DNA of 64,000 bases from Ligustrum vulgare (Eukaryota; Streptophyta; Magnoliopsida; Lamiales; Oleaceae). A model generated the notes under the pieces. That model searched no databases. It saw nothing but the letters and a program-made list of their open reading frames with translations, and had not been told where the DNA came from. Below are positions 10,147 to 21,020 of the stretch, in pieces; position 1 is the stretch's first letter, and each line of letters opens with the position of its first letter. The stretch is taken from assembly GCA_963555705.1 (NCBI GenBank), contig OY743170.1, positions 11,695,096 to 11,759,095 on the forward strand. Direction: 5' to 3'. Position numbers and translations under genes: made by a program.

Positions 10147-12396
10147 TTAAATATCATTTACATGACTGCATGCAATTTCGGCATACTTATGTTGTACGCG
10201 TAAATCACCGTCTTGCCAATCTTTAACACACATCAACGCTTCCAAAATATCTTCTTTGAGTCGGCTCCTGACTTCTTACAAAACCCTTTTACCTGCACTA
10301 AAAGCAGACTCCGAAGCTACCGTGCTAACCGGAGGTGTTAGTAGATCTTTTGCAATGACGGAAACAATCGGATATTTTCGTTCGTTTGTTCGCCAATAAT
10401 GAAGTAAATCAAATTCTAAAGAATTAGTAGACTCCACATTTCTAAGTAGTTCTTGTCCAAAATAAATTTTCAATTCTTCAGGTATTTGAAGTGAACCTGA
10501 TTCGTTGATACTAGAACTAGAAGACATACTGTAAGAAGAAGTTCCTTGTGCTTGAGTCATTTCTTCCATTAAATTGTATAATTCAACTTCATCGTCTCCA
10601 AGTGTAGTGTCATGTGATGGTGCAGATTGTGTATGACTAATAGTAGTTCCTAATCGTGCAGCATATACAGTATACATGTTTACTAACGTGTTCTCTAAAT
10701 TATTATAAGTGATAGGTTTATTCAAAATCAATGAGCTATTGATTTTTGAAACAAGAATTTTCGTACCCTTTAAATTAAAACGTGGGTCCATTATGCATGC
10801 TAAGGGAAATAACATAGGTAAATCTTCCCAATATTTTCTAAATTTTATTTCCATAGCAATTATCATTTCAGTAAAAAATGACTCGTATCTATATCTATAA
10901 AAATTTCTTGCAATAATATAAAGGCGTTCAAGAACTCTTGAACTAGTTGGGTAATATACCCCGGATAATATATTGGTTGAATCGTAAAAACTTGTTAAAA
11001 ACTTTTTCACTTTAAAAGCAGATTCCCAATCCGATTCTATTAATAGAGGATCATCGTCTTTTTTAAGTGTTCTACTGTTATAATATTCCATTATTATGTG
11101 TTCATAACCTTCGCATGATTTAAGTAACAAATATGTGGAGTTCCACCTATGGCCTACGTCGGTGATAAATTTTTTAGAATCTAAATTGTATTGTGAACAC
11201 ATTGTTTCAAAATATTATTTTCTACTCGGTGAAATGGTTATGTATACTATAGCATCTCTAATTTTATCCATTTCATCTTTAATATGTTTCAAGCCATCTT
11301 GAACAATTAAATTTAAAATATGACATACGCATCTAACATGGAATAAGAAATCACTAAAATCCGGATTAAGAATTCTACATAATTTATCTACTACAGGTTT
11401 ATTTACACTAGCATTATCGAAAGTAAATGATCGAATTTTATTTTCAAAGCCATATTCTCTAACAATATCAAGTATAGCATTAAATATGTTGGTTGCGTTA
11501 TGAGGAAATTCTAGAATTTTAAAAGCAATAATTTTTTTATGCATAACCCAAAGTGGATCGATATAGTGTGCGGTTGCAGCAATATAACCTTTTTTGTTAA
11601 TTCCTTCCCAAAGATCGGAAGTAAAAGAAATAACACCACCATAGTTATTTAAATCGACTATTAATTGTTTCTTAGTTTTAAGATAATATTGTATTGTATC
11701 AGAACGTAGAGTGTTTCGAGTAATACCTTGGTACTTGGGTTGAAGATAACGCTTGATGTATGTAACAAAGTGCTCATTGTCCACTATGCTTAGTGGAAAC
11801 TCCGCCCCCGCAACAAATTGAACCAACCCAGTTCGATTCTCTGTTTCGGAATACCTCCAATTTGAAAGTGTTGTAGATGCCGCTCCAGAAGCACTAGCGG
11901 CCGATGAACCAAATTGTAGTTGACTTTGATTCGATTCAACGAAGCCGTGCTTGGGCTGACACTTGCGATAGTGACGGTTCAGGTGTGCAGTACCAATTCC
12001 CTTTGACCAGGCTAATTGTTGTACACAATATTTGCACACAGCTTTGAATTCAGCTTCTCCTTCAATTATTTTCCCCGTTTTGGCTAATTTAAAGTGATCC
12101 CAACACTTTGAAGTTGGCTTCTTACCTTTTCTGACTTTTCTTTTTCCTCTTGTGTCGGGAATATCGGGATCATCTTGTAAGATTTGAACATCCGCATCTT
12201 CTTCAATATCGTCTAAATCAATCTGCTGATTTAATGGATCTTCTTCAATGTTGTCGGGAATTGGTACGTCGTTGAGACCGGAAAATTGATCGTCGAAATG
12301 AACGTGAGATTGTGGTGTTGAATCATCATGATGCTCCCCAAATCCAGGTGGACCATTGAACAATTCATTAATAAATCTTCGGTTGCTGGGATCCAT
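10147..12396 (-). pseudogene. hAT transposase, two nonsense codons
   Basis: A single frame of 750 codons runs from ATG 12,396 to TAA 10,147-10,149. Only two internal stops occur: a TAA near 11,212 after ISPSRK, and a TAA at about 10,273 just after SAFSAGKRVL. An acidic N-terminus precedes a BED-type zinc finger (about residues 100-165: CWDHF, CKYC, HLNRHYRKC). The catalytic RNase H-like core follows (FTSDLWEG, FTFDNASVN, RCVCHILNLIV). The C-terminal hAT dimerisation domain (FDLLHYWR, YPIVSVIAKDLL, VSTVASESAFSAGKR) is nearly complete. The enzyme excises and reinserts hAT elements, giving 8-bp duplications. The two nonsense changes make this copy probably inactive, though it has decayed little. 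Confidence 0.92.
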
Positions 12397-12790
12397 TCTT
12401 TTGTATGTGGTGTGGAAAAATTGAAATATAAAATTGAATACGTGTAATTAAGAGATGTAATGATAAATTGAGATATTGAAACTGAAATATGAAATATATT
12501 ATAACTAAGAGAATCAGAGATATTTAAATTGAAATATCAAACTTGTGGTATATTTGTAATGTAGAAATTATAATTGTAGAAAATAGAATAAAAATGTTGG
12601 TAGAGTAGAAGAAGAGAAGAGAGTGTGTAGTAGACTTGTAGATTTGTAATGTAGAATAAGAATTAGATTTGAGAATTGTAGTAGATGTAGTGTAGTAGAA
12701 TTGTAGAAAAAAATTTGAAATAAGTGTAGTATTTATAGGAAAAAATGTAGGAAGAAAGAAAGAAAGAAATAAATAAATAAATAAAATTTT
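12397..12790. promoter_or_regulatory. hAT transposase 5' region
   Basis: Non-coding DNA upstream of the transposase, rich in GTAGAATTGTAGA-like words. The promoter is expected here. TATTTATAGGA on the minus-strand complement side near 12,730 is a possible core element, but I cannot fix a TATA box. Confidence 0.35.
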
Positions 12791-12834
12791 AAGTGACCAG
12801 AACGGTCACACAAAAGTGACCGTTCTGGTCACTT
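12791..12834. repeat. Perfect 19-bp hairpin inside the hAT element
   Basis: Arms 12,791-12,809 and 12,816-12,834 are exact reverse complements (core AGTGACCAGAACGGTCAC) around the loop ACAAAA. A partial third copy (GATCGGAACGGTC) follows directly. Confidence 0.9.
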
Positions 12835-12942
12835 TGTGATCGGAACGGTCTATCTATATCTGTTTTTCTTTTTTTTTTCTTTTTTTCAAGAGCTTTATTT
12901 TTTTTGTGTAAATTGTAATATATTATATATTAATATTGTATT

Positions 12943-12980
<38 letters not shown>
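12943..12980. repeat. Poly-T tract
   Basis: A run of about 38 T residues, close to the right end of the hAT element. Confidence 0.95.
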
Positions 12981-12981
<1 letters not shown>

Positions 12982-13009
12982 AACGGTAAAAACACGATTT
13001 TTTTTTTAA

Positions 13010-13209
13010 TATACACGAGCCGGCGAGCCGCTCGACTCGCCGGCTAGAGCTCATGGCTCGTGCCAACGAGCTGCTCGTTGAACCACGAGCCGAGCTTGTT
13101 TCGGCTCGTGGTTCAACCGGACTGATTGACTCGTCCACGAGCCCGGTCTTTTGACGAGCCGAGCCGAGCCGGTGAGCCGACGAGCGGCTCGGCCCGTTTG
13201 CCACCTCTA
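13010..13209. repeat. hAT right terminus with subterminal repeats and 17-bp hairpin
   Basis: Dense GGCTCG / CGAGCC repeats. A perfect 17-bp inverted repeat has arms at 13,077-13,093 and 13,101-13,117 (TCGGCTCGTGGTTCAAC) around a 7-base loop. It ends with the terminal inverted repeat at 13,209. Confidence 0.88.
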
Positions 13210-13217
13210 TGTATTCT

Positions 13218-13675
13218 TGTAGCAACTTGAAATACTCAGATTCTTCTTTTGGACTCAGAAGGGCACTGACATAGATTGGCCTCGGCTCCTCTTCTGTTCC
13301 CAAGTTCAACTGTTTCAAATCGTCCACAGTGGCTTGCCCCCTTTCTTCAAATGTTGGCGGAGCTGGTTCAGGTTAATCTGATGTGTTTGAGTCTTCAACT
13401 TCAGATTCTGGGTTACCGACTTCTTCAAAAGCAATGTGGTTTATTGGTACTTTTTCTTCATTTCCGTCATTCTTTTGAAGCTTGGAAGTCTTTCTAGTTT
13501 TGTGCCTTCTCCTGGAACGTTGAGTCTTTAAACTCATATCTGAATTCTTAACTCCAAGTCGAGAGAAGGCAGATTGCCTTTGAGACGATTCTATAAAAGT
13601 CAGAGCTTTTTCATCAACTTGAGCAGATATGGGGTCATTGCTGCTTAACCTCTGGAAGACTGAGACTTTGTCTTT
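13218..13675 (-). pseudogene. Tat1 protease-RT linker
   Basis: On the minus strand the polyprotein continues from the protease towards RT: Ser/Arg/Lys-rich repeats (FQRLS, FSRLGVK), an acidic stretch, then EEPRPIYVSALLSPKEESEYFKLLQEY at 13,218-13,300, which is typical of Tat polyproteins just before the RT. An in-frame TAA near 13,674 and another near 13,375 interrupt it. Confidence 0.7.
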
Positions 13676-14521
13676 TTATTCAGTGGCTGTTGAAGATTCT
13701 CCCTTTAGCCTTTCGAATACCGAAACTCTGACGTTTTCACCTTGAATTCGGTCAAATACGGAAGGTCTCGACTCTTCGGATTTTTCTTCAGGAATCTCAC
13801 ATATTTGAATCATGATTGGGTTTGAGGAGACCTTCTTAACTTTAATCTGTTTCGGTTGATTTGGATTATATCCCAAGCCATATTTTGGTTGTGATATGAT
13901 TGATCCATCCAAACCTGATGGGACACGTCCACCTGCAAGTACTGCGTCAAGATCATCTAATTTTCGAGGTTCTCCTCTTCCAAACCCAGCATTTTCAAAC
14001 AGTTTATCGACTCTCAGATTGTAACATCCCTTGAGAGTTCTCTTTATTTCGTCAACTCCTTTTGCATGTGTCGAGTTCTGTTCAGGTGAATCAGAGATAC
14101 GGAGTCTTGATATACTTGGAATAGATGTTGAAGCTTCACCGACCTTTGTAAATTTCATAAGTTGATGTGGTATAGCTAGTTTTGTAATGTTAGGTATCGA
14201 AAAAGTTAATTCTTTCCTCGATAACTCAACACTTTTTGAAGGTTCCTGAGGCTGTTTACCTCTAGAAGACCTTTCACAAGTAAGTTTTGATTTACCCGTC
14301 ATAAGTTGATGTGGTGGAACTGCAACTTTCTGATTAACACTTTCCATTTCAAACCCCGCTGTAGATAACCCTGCCGAATGAAATTCTGCATCTTCAAGGT
14401 AAAACTTGGCGTCGGCGAAGTAAGCTTCTTCTTTCAGGAAGGGCTTGGTCTCAGCTACCACGCATTTGACTTCTCCATCTCGGCTGTACTTAAAACATTG
14501 ATGCCAAGTTGAGGGTACCAC
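13676..14521 (-). pseudogene. Tat1 protease C-terminal extension
   Basis: In the same frame as the gag-protease segment, separated from it only by a TGA at 14,522-14,524. It begins [16 protein letters not shown], the conserved stretch after the protease in Tat elements. It continues with a low-complexity region containing two related modules ([19 protein letters not shown], about residues 255-275). No enzyme domain is seen. The frame ends at a TAA next to 13,676. Confidence 0.75.
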
Positions 14522-16747
14522 TCATGTTTCATGCAGCCAGACACGTCCAAGAAGTAATTCATAAGATGTTTTGGCATCAATAACATGGAAGAGAGCTGTG
14601 GAAACTAGGTCTGCAATTTGTAGCTTCAAGCGTATCATGCCAATGGCTCCTTGACCTTTCTGATTGAATCCCTGAATCATGATGTTGCTTTTGGACAGAT
14701 CTCCAATCTTTATTCCAATTTTCTTCATAGTATTGATTGGCATAATATTCACAGCTGAACCACAATCAATCATTATCCGATGTATTTTGCACTCCCGGAT
14801 ATAACCACAGACATATAGAGGCCTGTTATGCAAACGAGATCCCAACTGTAAGTCATCGTCATTGAATGTGATTGTGGCCATACAGTCTTGGTAAGTTGTA
14901 GAAGTAATTGGTTCCAACACTTTCCCTTGATAAGCTTCTGGATCAATCAATGCCGTGATCAAAGCCATCCTATCATCAAAAGGTAGATCTAGAGCCTCGG
15001 ACAAACTTGTGTTTGAAGAGATATTATTGAGACGTGATATTACTTTCTTCGTCTTCGAACTCTCTCCTGCAACATTCTTTGATTTACTTTCTCCATCCAG
15101 ACCGATGATGTTAGAAGTGAAACATTCTTTATCAAAGAAATCCTGAGGAAAATACTCTCCCAAAGTTATGGGTCTAGGAGGTGAACTTGTCTTAGCTTTG
15201 GACTTCTTCTTACTGTTTCTTGGCCTCCTTCTTAGCCTTGATTGTTCATCACGTATATCAGGATTTGGTAGTTGTTGAGCTTTTCGGTGTCGTCTTTTCA
15301 CGAGAGTCCATGGCATATCACTTTCTTCTGAAGGTGTTTCTTCAATAGGAGAAATTTCCATACTCAATGCCCCCAGTGTTGCTCCTGCAAGAGATATCAA
15401 AGATGGTATTTTACCTATTTTGTTGGGCGTCTGATATTTCTCCTTCTTGCTTATGAATGTGGACCAACCATCACCAATTTCATCTTCAGATTCCGAATCG
15501 GAATCCCAAACATCCAAGTCATCTGTCATGATTTCATAAAATGTTGGACAATTGGGAGCATGTGGTTTATCCATTTCTGGATATATGTATGTGATGGTGA
15601 CTTCTCCGTCTACCTCGAACTCTACTGGAATAGCTCCTTTTGGAAGTTGAGGTCCAAACTCCGTTACCTCAGGCGAGAATTTGTCCATATCATATGCAAT
15701 AGGGGTAAACTGCTCTTTGTTTGCAACAGGGATTGGATCGAATGACCCAAAGGAAATCATCAAACAAGTAGCTGTTGGATTTTCACCAGTTTCGAGTTTG
15801 ATCTTATTTTCTTTGTCCAAGCGAACAATAAGATCTTTCAACACGAAACATCTCTCCACCGGATGACTGATTATTCTGTGGAACCTGCAGTACTTAGGAT
15901 GATCAACTTGACTAGCCTCTTCTGGCCTCTTCGATGTTGGAAGTTCGATTATTCGTTGTTCAAGGAGTTGATCTAAAATTCCAGAAACTTCAGAGTCTGA
16001 GAATGGATACTCCTTTTCTTCAAGTTCTTTCAAACTTAGAAGACCTTTCTTTTGTACTTGTGCCTTATTAGGCCTGAACTCCTGCTTTGGCTTTGGATTT
16101 GGATTTGAACTTGATTTTTGAAAAGTTATTTTTACAGGAGCGGTAGATATGGCCAGAGATTCTTTCAACTTACCTGGCTTACTGTCCTTTTTGACTTCCT
16201 TCTTAGGATCTTTTTTGTCACGCGGGTCACTTGGCAAGTAACTTCCATGCCTTGTAATTTGAATTTCAAGATCATGAGCACGTGTGGCCAACTCTTCAAA
16301 AGAGTGAGGCATATTTGCTTGGAGATTATAAAGGAGTCCCCAATGCATGCCTTGCATACACATGTCAATAGAGGATGCTTCACTAATATGTTCCTTGCAA
16401 TTAAGGACGAGATTTCTCCAGCGTTCAATGTATTCAACAACTGGTTCCTCCTTATTTTGCTTAGTTCTGGTAAGTTCTGGAAGGCTGACGGTCCGTCTGG
16501 TGCTATAGAAGCGTGTGAGAAACTCACGTTCGAGCTGAACCCAACTGTCAATTGACCCGGCTGTCAAGTCTGTATACCATTCAAATGCAGCACCTTTGAG
16601 GGAGCGTACAAACTGCTTTACCATGGTATCATTGTATGTGCCAGCATTGTTACACGTTTCAATGAAATGAGCTACATGTTGTTTCGGGTTGCCCTTTCCA
16701 TCAAAATACTGAAATTTCGGTGGTTGGTAGCCAAGAGGCATTCTCAT
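14522..16747 (-). pseudogene. Tat1 gag and aspartic protease
   Basis: An open frame of 741 codons. The gag core (about residues 8-170) shows GKGNPKQHVAHFIETCNNAG, FVRSLKGAAFEWYTDL and WVQLEREFLTRFYST. A zinc-binding-like module CRFHRIISHPVERC lies near residue 288. After a Lys/Ser-rich region the retropepsin-like protease appears at the end, with IMIDCGSAVNIMP (14,754-14,772) and SYELLLGRVWLHE. The frame closes at a TGA (14,522) where the polyprotein would normally continue. Gag would build the particle and the protease would process it. The first residues of gag lie upstream in another frame (16,839-17,345). Confidence 0.9.
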
Positions 16748-16838
16748 CTCGTCGATTCGATTCGATGACTATATGGTTTGGCATAAACCAATGAAGATTG
16801 CGGTGAGCCACCGTATTGAGCACGGATGGTGTCAGTGA

Positions 16839-17345
16839 TCATATGTTGAAGTTGTTGGACGGACAAAGAGCCAACAGAGAGTTGAGTGGTGTCACGAAAC
16901 ACATTTTCACAACAGTACGGTCATGCATATCTTGCTTCTGCTGGTACTCTTGGATTTCAAGATCTTTAACTTTGGAAGAGCTTGCATTTTCTGGGTTGTC
17001 TTTTTTCAAAGGACTTTGCAACTCCAGTCGATGCATGAGAGCGGCGATTTGTGCATCTTTTTCCTCCAAAGACTTTTTTAACTTTTCAATGGAGACTGTC
17101 ATTTGTTGAACTCGATTATCAGTGTCTGGTGACATTTCTGTTACCATCACCGGCTCGATTGAGTCTTCAGAAGCGGTATAGTCTCCCCATTTTCGTGGAG
17201 AAGTAGCATGAGTTGATCCAGAAACAGACCTGCCACTGGAGATAGAACCAGAACGGGGACTTTTTGCTAAGTTCTTTTCTGACGACCGGGAGCCCTGCTT
17301 CTTGAAAGCGATTTTCATTTTGCCCTTTTTGGAGAACTTCTTCAA
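16839..17345 (-). pseudogene. Tat1 gag N-terminal region with coiled coil
   Basis: 168 codons, basic and Ser-rich at the N-terminus, then a coiled-coil heptad region (VQQMTVSIEKLKKSLEEKDA, about residues 78-110). The frame breaks near 16,870. Beyond it another frame continues into the gag core with RAQYGGSPQSS and a short segment before the ATG at 16,747. This matches the N-terminal coiled-coil gag extension found in Tat elements. Confidence 0.65.
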
Positions 17346-17518
17346 TGGTGTAACCAGTTAAGTTTTCCCAGATTTTGTTTGGGCTCAAGTCACATGGAAA
17401 AGTTCAGCAAGTGTTTCTTCAAGACGGGTCCCAGTTTCCTTCGCTTTTTCGCTTGCCATGTCTGATGTATTTGTTGAAACTTGAAAGTTTTGTAGAACTG
17501 AAGATGAGAGGCAAGAGG

Positions 17519-17536
17519 GTCCCACTGGGCGTGCCA
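17519..17536 (-). other. Tat1 primer-binding site candidate
   Basis: Seven bases inside the 5' LTR, the minus strand reads TGGCACGCCCAGTGGGAC. It starts TGG as expected for a tRNA 3'-CCA complement. I cannot name the tRNA with confidence. Confidence 0.6.
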
Positions 17537-17543
17537 AGAAATT

Positions 17544-18156
17544 TGTATGACGAATTTCAAAGTATTATTAAAAAATACTGAAATTGTTACAAATTGAATT
17601 TGAAAAAATACAAGTTGACAACTCTTGTAAATGCAAAAATTGCAAAATCCTCCGATTAACGATCTGCGTGTTTGAAGACAAGGGGCCACGTGACTTGATT
17701 CCTGGACTTCTGAATTTACTGGAAAACTTGATTTGTTGAGAGATTGCTTGTTTGTCACTTGGAACTTGAGACTTGAATTTGAACTTTGGATTTGCACTTC
17801 GGATTGGACTTGCTTTGATTTGAAGAAGGCTTTGATCTTCTTGAATTTTGGGCTTGACTTGAAGTTTGAGAGAATTTTTGTATTCTCCACCTGCAATTTT
17901 TTTTTCTTGCTTTTCTTTTCTCCTTCTTCCTTTTTTTTTTTTTTTTTATGGACCAATGGTCCTATTTATAGAGAAAATTTTGTAACCACCTCATTTATTT
18001 AAATAAATAAATAAAATGGTTAGGGTTTTGAAAATTAGGACGGGCCTCATCCATAGACTTATTTTAGGTGGACTTTTATAGACTTTATTTGTTTAATAAA
18101 TTAATTGGACTATTAAATTTGATCCAATCCAATTAATAATTTTTTTAATGTCTACA
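17544..18156 (-). repeat. Tat1 5' LTR
   Basis: 613 bp, matching 912-1487, ending TCTACA before the duplicated GTATC at 18,157-18,161. It carries a pyrimidine-rich expansion near 17,900-17,945. Read on the minus strand it would hold the promoter. TATTTATAG-type sequence near 17,965 is shared by both LTRs but lies on the plus strand. Confidence 0.9.
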
Positions 18157-19298
18157 GTATCCATTAAATATCAGGTTGATTATTATACAATTTTTTTTAT
18201 ATAAGTCCATTCTTTGATCTAGTAAAATACAATAATCTACAATATATTGTTCGTATTTTTCTAAAAGCTTTATTATATTCTTCAGAAGATATATTTTCAT
18301 TTTTCATTTAATGTTTAATATCTTCCATTTTATCTCTCAATTTTTCTAAAAGGTTATCTAATATTTCGATTGTATATCATGGCATTAGGTTTGGACTGTA
18401 TTTGTCATAATTTTATTTTCTAAATCTATTTTAAGCTGTGATATATCAGAATAATCTATAATGTATTGATCATGGATTTCTTAAAGTATATAATATTGTT
18501 CAGATGATTCATCAATGTCTATTAATTGAGATATAATGTTATCTATTTTTTCCATTATTCTTTCTAACAAATTGTTTAATCCTTCAATAGTATATCCATG
18601 CAATATAAAAACACAGAAGTAGTTATAAAGTTTCAAGTAACTTTTCAAATTCTATCAGTGTTTGAGAATTGATAATATCTATGTCAACCATAATATCTAT
18701 ACTTGGTTCAAATGATATATTATATTTTGAAATATTTTTCTTTTTCTTTTCTAATTTATCAATTATATCTTGAATATCTTGTATCATTATAGATCTTACA
18801 GTTTTTCTAGCAAAATTTTCTATTAAATTTTCTTTAAAACTTTTTAATATCTCTTGTGATGCATAGAGTTGCTCTTAGTATCCTATTTTATCAATTTCAT
18901 TCTCATATTCAATACTTTTTTTTACTTTAGATATTCTTTTTTACTTTATATGGACCTCTCTTAGTTCTGGATTTTTTCATGATATAATTGTTTTCTCATT
19001 CATGATATTAAGATTTTCAAAAACTGGTAAAGAATGATTCATCTCTTCCATCACTGTCATAATATATTATAGGATCATAATCATTATCGCTACTAAACAT
19101 ATATTTTAAATATAATTCATTATTTATTTCAGTATTATCACTATCAAGCCAAAAGTAAATGATTGATTTTGTAATTTCAATTCCTAATAATTGTTTTAAT
19201 TTTGGAAAAATAGCTAACAAACATGACATATAAACATGATATAACTTTTTTATTTCATTATTGGGGATTGAAACAAGATTGGTATGAGAATTTTTCAA
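18157..19298 (-). pseudogene. Pararetrovirus TAV-like ORF, 5' part
   Basis: It starts at an ATG at 19,298, 77 bases downstream of a TATA box, and stays open to 19,017, then continues degenerate in shifted frames to the Tat1 junction. The product is acidic and Asp/Ser-rich early (SDNDYDPIIYYDSDGRDE), then Lys/Ile-rich with coiled-coil character. Position after the polyprotein, its own promoter and combined size with 490-911 match the translation transactivator/inclusion protein of caulimovirids, which permits reinitiation on polycistronic RNA. No signature motif was identified, so this is positional inference. Confidence 0.5.
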
Positions 19299-19374
19299 AG
19301 ACAGAAGATTTTTTTGGCTTTCTCACAAACTGAGTGCTCAAGTGAGTTATATCTTTCAACTAGCCCGGAGGCCT

Positions 19375-19383
19375 CTATTTATA
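19375..19383 (-). promoter_or_regulatory. 19S-type pararetroviral promoter, TATA box
   Basis: The minus strand reads TATAAATAGAGGCCTCC in a 350-base non-coding gap (19,320-19,672). Upstream lie repeated AGGTGTGTCCTTGTAAT-like words and two CTTGATAAATCTGC-type repeats. The arrangement resembles pararetroviral subgenomic promoters and precedes the TAV-like ORF. Confidence 0.6.
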
Positions 19384-19672
19384 ATATTACATTGGATATA
19401 ATTACATCACTGCTTACATCATCAACCTAACAATTTTACTGCTTTTCATTACATAAGGACACACCTATCTACTTTTATTTATTACAAGGACACACCTGTC
19501 CTCTATGACCCTTATATTACGGGGACACCTATCCCTCTATTTTTTAGTCTTTACATAACCCCTACATTGTTCTGTCTTGTTGCATTAAAGTAGATTTATC
19601 AAACGGTTTCCACCTGTCAATCAATTTTGTTGGCATGTAAGGCAGATTTATCAAGTAGCTTCCACCTGTCCA

Positions 19673-20750
19673 TCATTTCTGTTGGCATGTGGGACAATTC
19701 CTGACTATACACGCTTCTTGTAAGGTAGTAAAGGTTCCATGGATTTGATGGGTGTCAAACGTGTTGATGTATTCTTTCAAGATTGTTGACTTTTCTTTTC
19801 CTCCATTAGTGAGGAGGGTCCATCCATCATACAGACATATGCATTTGAATTTTTTATCATACAAGTTTTTGGCAATGTTGTAGAGAACCTTAATTCCCAA
19901 CACCCTTCGAGATCTAAATCATGACCTTGTAACATTTGGTACTGGCTTGGTATTTTTTCCAACTTCAATTTGAAGATTTCGAGCAACATACCCAATCGTT
20001 ATAATATGCTCAGCAGGATAATATATCCTTCCATCAACTTCAGGACTAATCGAATAAAATTTTAAATATATGGGTCTTCCTTGGACAAACTTTAAAATTT
20101 CACCTTTTAGTAAATCATCAGATTTTTCAATTTCTTTCAAATCTTTCCCTGGGTAGATAAGATCCAAAAATCCATAATCTGCTGTCATTTTTGTCATAAC
20201 GGGATCTCCTCCCTGAGTAACGATCAATCGTGGGTATACATGGTCTCCAGATGAAATGTAATAACAATCACATTCTTGAAGTTCATATATAACTTTGACA
20301 ATAGTTTTATATTCGTCTTCTTTTGGAAAAAAGGGGAATCATCTTCTTTCTCAGCACGAATTTTGATTACCCTTGTATGTTCATCTTTGATTTTCACTTT
20401 TTGAGGAATGACTTCATTTATGGTTACTTTCCTTGGTTCATCTCTTTTAATCATTGGTCCACCACTGCTTCCATAAGATGTACTTGTTTGTATTTTTTAT
20501 ATAACATGTTTGGTATCACCCTGTTTGGTAATTAATGATTCAAACTGAGATTAAATCTCAATTATATTATCACTAAATTCTTTAGTATAATTGTAATGAA
20601 ATTTCGAGATTTTCATCAATTGCTTGAAACTTTCCTGGAGAGTTTCTGCTAATTGCTCAATTTCAAGTTTTATATCTTCAGCTTCCTCTGTGAAGAAGTT
20701 CATTCACTGTTTGGCGTCTATCAAGGATTTTTTGATATTATCCGTTTGCA
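19673..20750 (-). pseudogene. Unassigned module downstream of pararetroviral RNase H
   Basis: Directly after RNase H the minus strand keeps coding potential for about 1.1 kb in three overlapping frames (20,454-20,224; 20,227-19,919; 19,903-19,673). Readable pieces include GGDPVMTKMTADYGFLDLIY, IYLKFYSISPEVDGRIYYPA and a Cys pair near the end (NCPTCQQK). It is richer in mixed-chemistry residues than the rest of the virus and looks like a folded domain. I do not recognise it. It could be a polyprotein C-terminal extension or a separate ORF. Known caulimovirids place the movement protein upstream of the coat protein, where I see none here. Whether this module replaces it is unknown. Confidence 0.6.
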
Positions 20751-21020
20751 AATTCAAAATTCCTACTTAAAAAGTTTGCAAGATAATTATTGACACCTTT
20801 AATGTGAACTATATCAAAATTATAAAATACCAAATAGGCTTGCCATATGTGGAGCCTTCTATATTAAGGCTTTGGTGGTAACTTATTTTTTAGTAAGCCT
20901 GCAACTTGAGAATTATTAGTTTCAACAATAAATTTTTTGGATAATAAAAATAATGAAAACTTTTTTATTCCTCTAATAATTGCTAACAATTCTTTCTCAT
21001 GAGTAGTATAATTTATTTCT
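20751..21020 (-). pseudogene. Pararetrovirus RNase H
   Basis: Motifs typical of caulimovirids are readable: INYTTHEKELLAIIRGIKKF, FLLSKKF, VAGLLKNK, and at the end FDIVHIKGVNNYLANFLSRE. The codon expected to encode the third catalytic Asp (T-D-N) is AAT, giving TNNSQ, so the enzyme is inactivated even apart from its frameshifts. It would degrade RNA in RNA-DNA hybrids during reverse transcription. Confidence 0.85.

Larger units (their letters stand above)
9359..13209 (-). mobile_element. hAT-family DNA transposon, near-complete
   Basis: The 3,851-bp element is bounded by short terminal inverted repeats (left TGCTGGTGGCAATGGGCC, right end read inward TAGAGGTGGCAAACGGGCC). It is flanked by a perfect 8-bp target duplication TGTATTCT (9,351-9,358 and 13,210-13,217). 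Both ends are packed with GAGCCGAGC / GGCTCG motifs, likely transposase-binding subterminal repeats. It encodes a single hAT transposase on the minus strand. It has split the Tat1 gag-pol at the start of RT, within a conserved LLQEY stretch, so it is younger than Tat1. Confidence 0.95.
912..18156 (-). mobile_element. Tat-lineage Ty3/gypsy LTR retrotransposon (Tat1), degenerate, interrupted by a hAT element
   Basis: Two matching LTRs (912-1487 and 17,544-18,156) have TGTA/TACA ends and are flanked by the 5-bp target duplication GTATC (907-911 and 18,157-18,161). On the minus strand the order is LTR, primer site, gag, protease, [hAT insertion], RT, RNase H, second RNase H, integrase, antisense gene, polypurine tract, LTR. 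The extra archaeal-type RNase H domain and the antisense ORF between integrase and 3' LTR are hallmarks of the Tat group. Several in-frame stops and a deletion removing the RT catalytic centre make it non-autonomous. Without the hAT insertion it would be about 13.4 kb. It inserted into an endogenous pararetrovirus. Confidence 0.93.
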
